A stretch of 64,000 bases of DNA, taken from positions 62,001 through 126,000 of the forward strand of contig NBIV01000130.1 of the NCBI GenBank assembly GCA_003194525.1. Direction: 5' to 3'. This DNA comes from Gracilariopsis chorda. Taxonomy: Eukaryota; Rhodophyta; Florideophyceae; Gracilariales; Gracilariaceae. This document shows, one piece after another, positions 34,489-44,206 of the stretch (positions are counted from its first letter, which is position 1; every line of letters starts with the position of its first letter). Below the pieces are notes generated by a model, which did no database searches, was not told where the DNA came from, and was given only the letters and a program-made list of their open reading frames with translations. Both the position numbers and the translations under genes were made by a program.

Positions 34489-34508
34489 CCGGTGCGCTGA
34501 CCTCATAT
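34489..34508. repeat. Left half of palindromic target plus ATAT duplication
   Basis: CCGGTGCGCTGACCTC and ATAT precede the element. The mirror image (ATAT, then GAGGTCAGCGCACCGG) follows it at 38,539-38,558. Without the insert and one ATAT this is a perfect 36-bp palindrome. Confidence 0.75.
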
Positions 34509-34527
34509 CCCTAGAGCCAAAATTTAT

Positions 34528-34750
34528 TGATCACTATACTGCACATAACATGTTTCCGTGCAGTAGTTTTGCTTGTCTCCCCCTCCGGGTACACAAAGTA
34601 GTTGAACGTGTTCTTCACGTCTTTCTTGAGGAACGTGCCACTTTTCACGCTTGACGGATAGAAAATGGCTGGATGGCAACGCGTCAAACTTTGGCTACCA
34701 TGAACGGCTCAGGACATCCAAAAACCGGCTATCGATCAGTATACTGATCA
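34528..34750. repeat. Paired palindromes at gene-stop end of element 2
   Basis: Boxes start at 34,528 (TGATCACTATACTGCACA, right half worn) and 34,733 (CGATCAGTATACTGATCA), 205 bp apart. The first is 19 bp from the element end. Both values equal those at the gene-stop end of element 1. Confidence 0.65.
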
Positions 34751-34809
34751 TTAGAATGTGCTTTCTGCCCTAGCAAACTACCCCATACCGGTAGCCAAGA
34801 CCCCGCTTT

Positions 34810-37800
34810 CTACACCAAACGCCGCCTCCGCCCCCCTCCTTCCATGTTACTGCTCCCCTCTCGCGGTCTCCGTCGTGATTTAGACGGACACTCACTTGCA
34901 AGCGAGATTCTCGTGGATCTTCTTCGGGTCACCAAGTCGTTAGACGCTGTTGAAGAGTTATCATCCGCCTCAATTTTCACATCGTTGCTATTGACAGCAC
35001 TCTGTACGGCGTTCAATTCGACGCTGCTTCTACGCGATACTGCCGCATGTGTACTTCGGGGCTTGAGCACCCTCGAAGAATGCCACACATGCCAGCAGCT
35101 TTTACGCAGCCCGGGGTAAACTCTCATACATAGAGGTGTCGAACATAAAATGCATGAGTATGTCGACCGATGACCGTGGTACTGCCCAGGATGTTGTCCA
35201 CAAAGCGTGCAGTACTGCACAGCACCCTGCTTTGGACTGTGTCCGGGAACAGAAATCCGTAGAGCCACCCCTTCTGCGGAGTTGAAAAAAGCTAATCGCT
35301 TCCTCTTCCGTCCATGAGCAAGAGCTATGAGCCTTTTAACCTCGTAACTATCACCCAGCATCCCTTCAACAGCTGCACCCTCTTTTTCAGAGGCAAGGAG
35401 TGTGGCGGCATAGCTCAAAAGTTCCTGTGAAACGTCAAACATGAAATCAGCTGTTCCTTGAACTTTTTTTAACCGGTTGCGATAGCTCTCCAAATAATGA
35501 AATGTTTGTGTCGACTCCAGCAGGTCTTGTCTTTCAAACATTCGCCAGCCGAAAAATGCGTTGATGGCTATCGTCTTGATGGTTTGTGAAGCAATCTTTT
35601 GCTCCCATTTAAAATGAGATGTTGAGCTTCTCAAGATTGCTCTCTGTTGCGTAGCGCCATCGACTCCAGCTTTAGTTTTGGAGTAAAACGTTTGGGTTGC
35701 GTGTTTGAAAAGCTTCAGGGGTGGAAAAAATCCCTCTTTCCGCACATGGTCGTCAATGGTATGCCAAAACTTGTGCCTTGTCAGTAAGGTTTGCTGGCAT
35801 TCTGAGTTACAAACGACGGGATGGTGAGAGTGTCCTCATGAGCCCACTTTACAATTGGACTGGCGATGTCCATTAAGACATCCTCGCACATCCGCAGCAC
35901 CATCTCAGAGCATCTATAGACGACAATGTACAGAATTCCCGTCTCAGCGGCGGCAACATAAATGCCAACACGAAGACCAAGCACGAACACCTGTTGCATG
36001 AGTTGGGCCATGTGCCCTTGAGGGATGTACTTGTGGAATGTATCATTCCCTGCCTCACAAAGCACCACGTCTGGGCATGAAAGCAATACTGCTTCCCCTA
36101 CGCTTGAATCCGCCACCCTGGTCTTGATCTCCACGCATCCAAGGATGATGTGGTTGCCTTCACCATCTTGCATTGTTACCTCACCCACGCCTTCGGAGTC
36201 ATAGATAGATGTATCGAGCACTGCTATTCCATCTGGTGAGCAGGAGAGGAAACGACGCTCCTTAACAGCCAACATTCCCACCTCAAACACGGCTGTTACA
36301 AAGGGCTTCGCTCGAAGTGCACTTAAAACGGCGCATTCGTTCGCGCTTCCTCGCATCATCGCCTCCGTAGAGGTCTTTGTACTAAACCATCCCTTGTAGA
36401 ACCTCTCAAACCACTGTGGCATTGTCGTTTCCTCCGTGCCACTGCTTGCGGGAAGTCGCAGTATGGATCTGAAGCATGGACTGCTCATCAGAACGAGACC
36501 GGCATTAGTGCCGGTCACGCGAAATTGCCGCAATACGAACCAATCAGCACACCTCTGCGATACAGTTAGCACCTCACATCTCTCGCGAAGAAACACCGAC
36601 ACCACATCCTGAAGGTCTTGCATTTCATTTCCCCGCCGAAGTGTCTGGAACAAGGTAAACTTCTTGTCTATGTTCTGTTTGGGAACCGCAATCCACGTAT
36701 TAAGAGCATCTTGAATCCCAGCTGGCACAGTGTACATGAATCGCAGCACCTTGGAAAACTTGTCTGTACCTCGTTCACGTACCGCGATAGCATTCATGCT
36801 GCGTTGTCGAGAGCGACCCCGGCCTGTACCAGCATTTTTTGTTGCGAAGAATGCTTCTGGACCAAGATTAGGGTCATTGTCGATCACAAATGTGCGGCGA
36901 CGATCGCAGTATAACTGGTGTGGAGCGACAGCAGGATGTTCCCCATTACCCTCCCCATGCGTATCCCCCATGTCAGCTGCCCCGGGTTCGGACTCGCCTT
37001 CCGCATCCCCGATATCAAGCGCTTCATCTTCCAAGTCATCGCGTACCGGGTCTAGATAGGACAGCCCGACAAAGGAATGCACGCGGAGCAAATGTTCCGG
37101 CATAACAAACACAGAACTTAAACCGAAACCTGAGAGTATCTCCAAAAAAGATTGCTTTCCGTAGCCTCTGTCTGCAGTTACTATGCAACCAGTGTTTGCC
37201 TCCTCCCCCCTGCCATCAAGTACTGTCGAAAGAAGCTTTTTCACAGACTCTGTCTGAGCTTCACCTCTACGACGAAAGCGTATGGCCAGGATGATGCGAA
37301 AGAGGGCATCAGCTAAAGCGTCCGCCGAATGTCCCTCCTTGTCAGCCTTGCGTGCGCTCAACATTTTCACTTGATTGTCGGACGCTCGTGTCCCGTACAG
37401 GTCGTCATCGAGGGTCGCAAGCAGATGTAGTGGACAGAAAAAGACCTTCCGAGTATCTCTGAAACCAATGCTTTCAAACTCTGACAGCTGCCGCTTCTGG
37501 TCCCTCTGCGCATTCCAATGCATCTCTCCTTGCCTACCTCGTCCAGTAGGGGCGTATTCAAGAATGTTGTCCGCAATGAATCGAACACGATCAAGAGAAG
37601 GTGCTGTACTCCCTGCTTGGCGAAGCACCTCGATGTTCTTCTCGAAACTAAAACCGGTTGTGTGAGATAAAAGCAACTCGGAGACGTAGCGATACATTTC
37701 AGCGATACTCACACATTCCTGGTCTTTGTTTCGCAGTCGAATGTATTCATTGGCCCAGTTTCGTAACTGGTCGATGAGGCCTTGTAGGAGGAGCACCGTA

Positions 37801-38264
37801 AAGCCGCAGCGAGTACAAGGCAGACTGCGTGCTTCACACTGTAGTTTTAGCTGGGTAACGGCATTGCTACAGAACATCCGCGCTCTGTTTTGGATGACCT
37901 TCTCAGCAAAAGCGCTCTCCAAGACGACAGTCTCACAGGCAGTCCTGTTCAATGTCCATCCTTCACTGGGGTCTTCGTGACGTGCGCCTGTCGTCCCTCC
38001 TCCGCGACCTCTTCCCCTAGATCTGCCCCTTGTGGCTCCACGCCCCCTCCCTGATGAATCTCTTGCTCTCCCTCTCCCTCGTGATCGCCTTGCTCCCCCG
38101 TTACGACTAGCCGCACTCCCCGACCCGCCTTGTATGGCTTTGCTTGCGGCAGGGGCATGCGAGGGACTGTTTTGTGGCGCTGGAGGACCGACGGGTTGTG
38201 TGGAGGCCTGCAGCGGCGTGGGTTGGGTCGTGGTATTCTGCTCACCGGGCACGACGGTAGCCAT
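34810..38264 (-). CDS. piggyBac-like DDD transposase with inserted YqaJ-like PD-(D/E)XK domain (one frameshift)
   Basis: The first frame has 827 codons from 38,264 (ATG); the second ends at 34,810. A one-base shift near 35,815, in a short C run, joins them through a conserved-looking LLTRHKFWHTIDDHV stretch into a protein of about 1,150 residues. N-terminus: Arg-Gly-rich tract (residues 55-90). Transposase core: LDDDLYGTR (D286-D288), TADRGYG (D365) and, in the second frame, TKAGVDG followed by NAFFGWRMF, as in piggyBac K-G-G-V-D. Between the second and third Asp lies a nuclease signature: RVTGTNAG (582), E643, SPDG (D678), EIK (E712, K714) and Gln-rich HMAQLMQQ (751), as in YqaJ-type exonucleases. 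The C-terminus has a zinc domain (CTLC, YSCILC, LC, SCWHVWH). Role: cut and paste of the element. The job of the nuclease is unknown. Confidence 0.8.
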
Positions 38265-38451
38265 GTTGGAGGCGTTTGTTAGGCAAGATGCTGCTTCACC
38301 TACCGCAGCGGTTTCTTGTCGGATTTTGAATATTGAAAGCTTGGCGTGGTGGCAATAGGGAGATCAATCTAGAAGCGACGAGAAAACGGAAGCTTTTAGG
38401 GTTTTTGAGATCAACACCATGGCCTGGAAGGACGCCCCAATTGAGGGCTAC

Positions 38452-38523
38452 TGATCAGTATACTGATCAGTAGGCCCTTAAAGTGAAAATGCCTCTAAAC
38501 CTTTATGTTCAATATAGTGATCA
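38452..38523. repeat. Paired palindromes at gene-start end of element 2
   Basis: The perfect TGATCAGTATACTGATCA starts at 38,452 and the worn TGTTCAATATAGTGATCA at 38,506, 54 bp apart. The outer box ends 15 bp inside the element. The 54-bp spacing equals that of element 1. Confidence 0.65.
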
Positions 38524-38542
38524 TTGCGGGCACTAGGGATAT

Positions 38543-39027
38543 GAGGTCAGCGCACCGGCACGCAAAATTAAAAGATAAAATGAAATCTGATCCGCATGGC
38601 CCCGCATTTCAAATTTCGAACTTGAAAAAATGGCCAACGTGGTGGTCTTTGAACTATAAGCAGTCGTAGAAGACCCACTGAGCCATGACAGCAGCTCAGT
38701 GGTCTTCAGGTCACATGCGAGCAACAAAGCATACGTTCGAGTCTCGCTGAGCTTAATTAAACACCGAAACTCCTTCGCGAGCTCGATTAATTCTAAATAT
38801 ATTTAAACTCTCAGAACGTCTTCAACACCCACTTGAACAGCAAAAAGATTACGGTGACATATGTTAAAGAAGGAATTTTTCCAATTTCTGAAAACAGATC
38901 TCCTGAAGACTGTCACTGTATAATGAAGTTGAGAAGCTGATACAAATTTCAACAAATCCTGGTTCTCCTATTATTCTAGGAAGGTGTAGACGGGAGGGAA
39001 ACATTTCTAAGAAAGTGGAATTGGAGG
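38543..39027. other. Non-coding spacer with a hairpin and a tRNA-like stretch
   Basis: A 12-bp stem with one bulge (AAGACCCACTGAG at 38,670 against CTCAGTGGTCTT at 38,695) encloses a 12-base loop. It overlaps an A-box-like CAGCTCAGTGG, and CGTTCGAGTCT (B-box-like) follows 42 bases after the A-box start. The remaining stems of a tRNA do not form, so I do not call a tRNA gene. No protein is visible. Confidence 0.3.
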
Positions 39028-39690
39028 TTGCAATTCCCGAAGTGTGTGAAGATTACAAAAACTGTTCAATGGTGTTCAATCAACTTTGATTCATGTTGGT
39101 TGGTAGGAAACCTGTACGACGTTGAGTACTCTGAATGGTTGTATGCAAATAAATCAGTGGAAGGTGGTTGCCCCATCCGGAGATTTTATCTCGCTGCGTC
39201 ACGTTCCTACATACATTTGTGCACTAGGTATCTACCTTTGGATGTTCCCTATGCAGGATTTGCCGTTCATAGTGAACAGAACGAGTGTTCGGTAGAAATC
39301 AAAGACGTTCGGAGGACTTCAGGGGGAGAACTGCTCAAATTCTTTGGAATTTTTACTTTTATGACTGGCATTGAGTTCTTCAACAGACGGGATCTTTGGA
39401 GCCTTGAGCCTTTTTCTAAGTTTATTTCTCCGCCAAATATTGGTCTTGCTATGTCACAAAGCAGATTTGAAATGCTTAGAATTTCAATATGCTTCAGCGG
39501 AAATGGTGTGAATGATGAGCAGGAAATTGCGCGTTGGTCCTTCGTTGCAGATTTTATGAAGGCAATCAATGACCATCGCCGGTCTTTTGTCACGCCATCA
39601 CATGTCTTATGTGTTGACGAAGGAATGTAACGATGATCCGGATTAGGCAGCAATTGATGTCGGACTTCCATACTATACGGCATTAGATAG
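39028..39690 (+). pseudogene. piggyBac (PGBD4-like) transposase fragment
   Basis: The 200-codon frame covers the N-terminal half of a DDE_Tnp_1_7-type transposase: KFFGIFTFMTGIEFFNRRDL, then the conserved S-x-x-R-F step (AMSQSRFEMLRISICF), WSFVADFMKAIN and SHVLCVDEGM, where the Asp of VDEGM is the first catalytic residue. A stop follows at once and later sequence is scrambled. It belongs to a different piggyBac branch from elements 1 and 2, since no nuclease domain or RG tract is present. Confidence 0.65.
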
Positions 39691-39699
39691 AAAGCCGTA

Positions 39700-39870
39700 T
39701 AAAAGAAAAGTAAGCACCGTATGTTTCACTTGGTTCAATTTGAAGGAGATTGTGTTATCGATGTTATTTGGATGCCAAAGTCAGACTTGAAAAACTGCCG
39801 AGCGCTTACTCAAAACTTTCAAGCATCTCCATGGACATGGACTCAGAAAAAAGGTGAATGCAAGAGATTA
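39700..39870 (+). pseudogene. Chromodomain fragment of a Ty3/Gypsy element
   Basis: The translation reads MFHLVQFEGD, then VIWMPKSDLKNCRALTQNF. It closely parallels the end of the chromovirus at 62.2 kb (YYLVHFENDAQED, IWMPKSDLSNCKDRI). Only the chromodomain survives. Confidence 0.6.
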
Positions 39871-40367
39871 CCTTGCTACAGTATTATTTGACACTCATTT
39901 AAGTATTGTTGGACAACCGTTCATGAGCAATAGTCCATCCACATTTGTCACTATTGCTTATACTATAGTACTATATAACTGTCTCCCTTACTCTTCACAA
40001 GTAAAGAAGAATGACCGTTATAATTCGTATCCGTTTTCGTTTTGTATTCGTCTACAGAGTCATGAATTTTACAGAGCATCCAACACCTGGCATAACTCTG
40101 AATGAAGATTAACGTCAGCATTGTTAGCTTCAAACGTAAACTCAGAACTCTTGAAAGACTCCATAGAGGATCACTTCGTGTTTAGCTCGGTCAAAACAAC
40201 ATCGTGTACGTCGCGTATAACGAATAGCACGTCTCTTTTGTGAATCACATTGACGTTTTCATATGCTCGAGCGTTTTCAACAACAATTGTTGGAATCTCC
40301 ATAAACAGAATACGAGTACGTTCATATAGATCTGAAAGTAATATAATTTCTCATAGCTATGTTTCTA
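39871..40367. other. No recognisable gene
   Basis: This AT-rich spacer before the Helitron shows no frame or repeat of note. Confidence 0.35.
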
Positions 40368-40415
40368 TCTCTCCATTATAAGTATTTATACGCGTATGAG
40401 GGGGGTGTTCTTGAC

Positions 40416-41400
40416 TGTATGGAGGCATTGTGCCACAAAGTCTTCTTGCACGCCCCCGTTTGCCCATGAAAAACGTCCATTTGGCGCAACGCCTCCCTAC
40501 CATTTAAAACATTCAGCAGCAGCAGCAGCAAAGCGTTCAGTTAATTAGCTGCTGCTGCTGCATCGTGACTGTGCTATGACTGCTGTACGGCATGCAATAC
40601 AATCAAATTGTAGTGCCAGCCAATCAGCAGCAAAAATCCGGCGGTGCATTCCGACACATGGCAAATTGCACTGCGCCAGTGCAGTGTATACTGAAGTTCC
40701 ATTGCAGACATGCCTGCAACAGACGTATATACTGCACTGGCTCAGTGCCAAATGCATCTCGCTTGCTGACCATAACCACTATTTTGCATCCCATTCAGGC
40801 TTGGCCAATAGCGCAGTGTCGTAACCTTTTGCTACTTTGGGCACTGTTTGCTGGCCTGGGACCTAGGCAAGGCCGAGTTCGTGTGCAGGTCGCCACAAGA
40901 GTAACCCAGTAAGTAACACGGATCTGGGAAAGGTCAGGTGCTCCTCTGTGGTATACTGGTCGTTGGACGGCGATAAGGAAGTCTGAGGGTTTACCGGAAC
41001 TAATACCAGCTTGCTGTGCAGGGTCCGGGGCGGCCGCCGTGTCGTACCTCTTGGGGCGGGAAAGCACACTTCGGTGTGTGAGTAAAGACAGACCAATCCT
41101 TGCAACCGGACGCGGGTTAAACATCAAACGGCTTGAAAACTGGCTGGGCCCACTCCGCCCGTCATAATCCAACATGAGTGTGTCGAGAGTCCTTGTGCAG
41201 CGCAAGACTGCATCGGGTAAATATAAGCCTTGCAGCAATTTTTTTTAATTGCTGCATGAAACTAGGCCCGATTTGTGCAACGCAACAAACTGCAACCAGT
41301 GTTTTCACTTTCAACTTTGTGTTTTATTGGGAATTATTCTGGAACTCTGGCAAATTTCTTAACGGTGGAAAAACATAGCATTGTTCTTTTCTTTTCTTTG
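40416..41400 (+). promoter_or_regulatory. Helitron 5' leader with hairpins
   Basis: The leader holds an inverted repeat (GGAGGCATTGTGCCA at about 40,421 against TTGGCGCAACGCCTCC near 40,480), a CAG-rich run against a CTG-rich run (40,517-40,560) and a small TTCG-loop hairpin CACACTTCGGTGTG near 41,070. No TATA box is obvious. The first coding ATG is at 41,411. Confidence 0.4.
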
Positions 41401-41410
41401 GTAAATTGAA

Positions 41411-44206
41411 ATGACGAGAGGAGGGCGACGTCTGAACTCTGGTGGCGTCCGATCTAACTCGGGAGGTGCCAGAGACAATTCTGGAGGTGCCAGGTTGAAC
41501 GCAAGCGGTGCAAGGCAAAACGGTGGTGGTCGTCGCGTCGGCAGTGGTGGAGCACGGGCAGGAGCTGGAAGACCCCGAAGAGCACCAGCTCTTCCAGCTT
41601 CAGATGAGTTGGGAGAAAATGAGAGCGGAGCACACATTCAAGGACCTATTGTTCCAGCGGTTGAAGAAGACGAAATTACTCCTGCACCTACTTCGGTTGC
41701 AGCAGCAGTTAGCACAAGCGCCGCTGGAGCCAGTGGGTCCATTGCCACAGATCTATCAACGTCGTGCCCAATTCCTGGATTTCTGGAGTTTTTGAGATGC
41801 CTTCCAAGTCACATTCCACCGCCTCCGATGCGTCCCCCTCTCCCACCAATGGCTGCAGAACAGATGCCTTTTGCCATGGAAGTGTAAGAGGATGAGATCA
41901 TCCCTGCTCTCTCACAGCCACCGCCGACACAGCAGCCTGCTCTGCCACAAGCTGAACCAAAGGAAGAACAGATGCCAGTCCCGATGGAAGTGGAAGAGGA
42001 TGAGATCACCCCGGCTCCCTCACACCCGCCGCCGCAGCCTGCGTTGCCACAAGCTGAAGAGGAAGAACCACAGATTCCCATTCCGATGGAGGTGGAAGCG
42101 GATGAGATCACACCGGCTCCCTCACACCAGCCGCAGCATCAGCCACAGCAACAGCTTGATACGACGGTCATGCACTGTGCTGGGTGTCCTGATCGAGGAC
42201 TCTATTGCGTGTACTATGCGTGGGACTCCGTGGCAGCTCAGGCAAGGAATGATCCGGCTATCCGTGCAAGCGTGCCGGAGTTTGAGACGCTTCCCACTCC
42301 AGGTCAAAGGCGATGCAGAATATGCGGCGAACACTCACACACGCTCTCCTCCTGCCCATGCGAAGACTGGAAATTGAAAATTCATAGCTGCAAGTATTGC
42401 GGTTGTGGTCTGTGGGGTACCAGTCCGCCTTACTTGGATCCCTCTCACTATGCGCGTGCCAATTTGCGTGCGTTCATTCAATACATCAAAGTACGAGATA
42501 TCGTGCCCAAGTTGTACGATGTGATTCAGCCCAAGCCAGAGGTGGTGCGCGAGCGGTACCGATCCATGCTTAGCACGCAACAACAACAACAAAATGGAGA
42601 TACTGCCGTCGATATCAGCATGCAGGCAGCAGAAGAGGGAGTAGTCGTACGTGGTTACGAAGGAACCCGAAGTGCCACAGTCAGTGCTCCTCATGCAGGT
42701 GCTGGCCCTCTCCCTGAAGATGTTCCTGGTAGGGGGCCAACCATGATGTTAACGCTCGTCGTGGATCCAACGGGCCTGCACCGAGTGGAGTCTCAAGTAC
42801 CGCGCTTGGTAGAAGGAACCGTAACAGAAGAGCACGCTGCAGTGACGAGTGCTGCTGCTGCTGGAGCAGGGGCGACTGCGAATGCCCCAAACAATGCGCA
42901 AGTGCGGTACCGACTTCTAAAACCGGCATCCAAACTTGCAGAGAAGGGCACTTTCCCTCTTCTCTACCCGTACGGTGATCAGCAAGAACCGTTTGACATC
43001 GGCCTTTTTCTGGATGCAAGGAACTCCACACCGCAAAGCTCAGGTCTCAGCGTCAACGAGTGGAAGCTCCGAAAGCTAACCTGGGCTCAGAACGCGAAGA
43101 CACGTTTGTACTCAGACAAAATCCTCCTCAACAGTGGACCGTTGATGCAGATGTGGATGCTCCGCACGCACATAAACATTGACGACATGCGACTACGTTT
43201 CATGGAGAGAGAACAAAAGGCACGTATTGTACAAGAGCAAGAGATCCAGCAATCACAACAGCAAACCGCTCATGTGTCACCATCACAGTTCGCACAAATG
43301 GGACGCATGTTTCTTCCCGATGACTCGGTCAACTCAGCAGCGTACTGGAAGAACAAGCGCATGGATGTACAAGCGATCGTACCGCGGAGAGGACCGCCTT
43401 CTCTGTTCATTACAATCACCATGAAAATCTTGAGAGAGGACATTTAGCTCCTTGGTATGAATACCAGCAATTGTAGCGCATTTACGGCACAAAGTAGCCG
43501 CCCTCGACCGTTTGACCGACCTGATATGATTGCAAGGGTGTACAACCAGTACGCAAACGACTTCATGAAGGACTTGGAAAAGAACTCGGAGCACATCTTT
43601 GGATTGAAGTGCCTGGGACTTGCATCAAAGCTCGAGTTTCAGGAGCGCAATGTGCCTCATCACCACATGCTCGTGTGGCTCGAAGGGGGCGTGATTGAAT
43701 ACGTTGATGTGATCGACGAGCTGATTCGTGCAGAACTTCCTCTTTCCGGTGTAGACGACGCCTTGCGTGCTCTCATTCGTTCCATGCACAGGCACCGCCA
43801 CTCCCCCTATTGCCGGAATCGCGCTGGGCGTTGCAAGTTTGGATACGACCGCAACATGATTGTGCCGGAGACGTACATTGTAGAAGGCACGAATCGCGTG
43901 GTCTACCGCAGAAGAAGGCAACATGACCTCAAGATAGTGCCGTACAACCCAACTCTGCAAGAATTACCGCTCTCATATCAACGAAGAGCGCACGCAAGGA
44001 GGGGGCGCAGTGGCTTATCTGATGAAGTACGCGTTTAAGCAGCCCAAAGCTCAGGAGGTGGTGCTCAATGTGAGTGGTGCTAATGAGAAAGGCACACACA
44101 ACGAGCAGCAACAAGAGCCGCAGGTGCAGAACGACATTCGTGCATACATGCGAGCGCGTGTGCTGGGCGCTGTCAGTGCAGCTTGGAGAATTTTCGAGTT
44201 TTGACA
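41411..44206 (+). pseudogene. Helitron Rep: repeat-rich N-terminus, zinc region, HUH nuclease
   Basis: The N-terminus is Gly/Ser/Arg-rich. A unit of about 35 residues (MEVEEDEITPAPSH...ALPQAEEEE) then recurs about three times (41,870-42,120), followed by a Cys/His region (CAGCPDRGLYC, CRICGEHSHTLSSC, CKYCGCG). The Rep part shows GPPSLFITITM, DRPDMIARVY, PHHHMLVWLEGG (HUH metal site at about 43,658), GRCKFGYDR and the two-tyrosine step YLMKYAFK (44,016-44,039). Rep would nick DNA for rolling-circle movement. Stops at 41,885 (TAA) and 43,445 (TAG) and one frameshift near 44,000 interrupt it. Confidence 0.8.

Larger units (their letters stand above)
34509..38538 (-). mobile_element. piggyBac-like element 2 with YqaJ-like nuclease, nearly intact (4,030 bp)
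   Basis: The ends are CCCTAGAGCC and the reverse complement of CCCTAGTGCC, followed inside by partly matching sequence up to the first 18-bp palindrome. ATAT is duplicated at 34,505-34,508 and 38,539-38,542. The CCCTA start fits piggyBac ends, but the 4-bp duplication is ATAT instead of the usual TTAA. One gene fills the element on the minus strand and has a single visible lesion. Compare the deleted relative at 15,085-18,114. Confidence 0.85.

Noticed and set aside
36618-38358. Plus-strand frames over 36.6-38.4 kb
   Set aside because: They are antisense to the intact transposase gene and show no domain of their own.
40517-40560. CAG/CTG runs as a disease-type or regulatory microsatellite
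   Set aside because: They are short, occur in every unit of the Helitron-associated repeat and pair as a hairpin, so they belong to that repeat.
40960-41240. Possible rRNA or self-cleaving ribozyme in the Helitron leader
   Set aside because: The block is structured and has a TTCG-loop hairpin, but I could not fit a known ribozyme core or rRNA segment to it.
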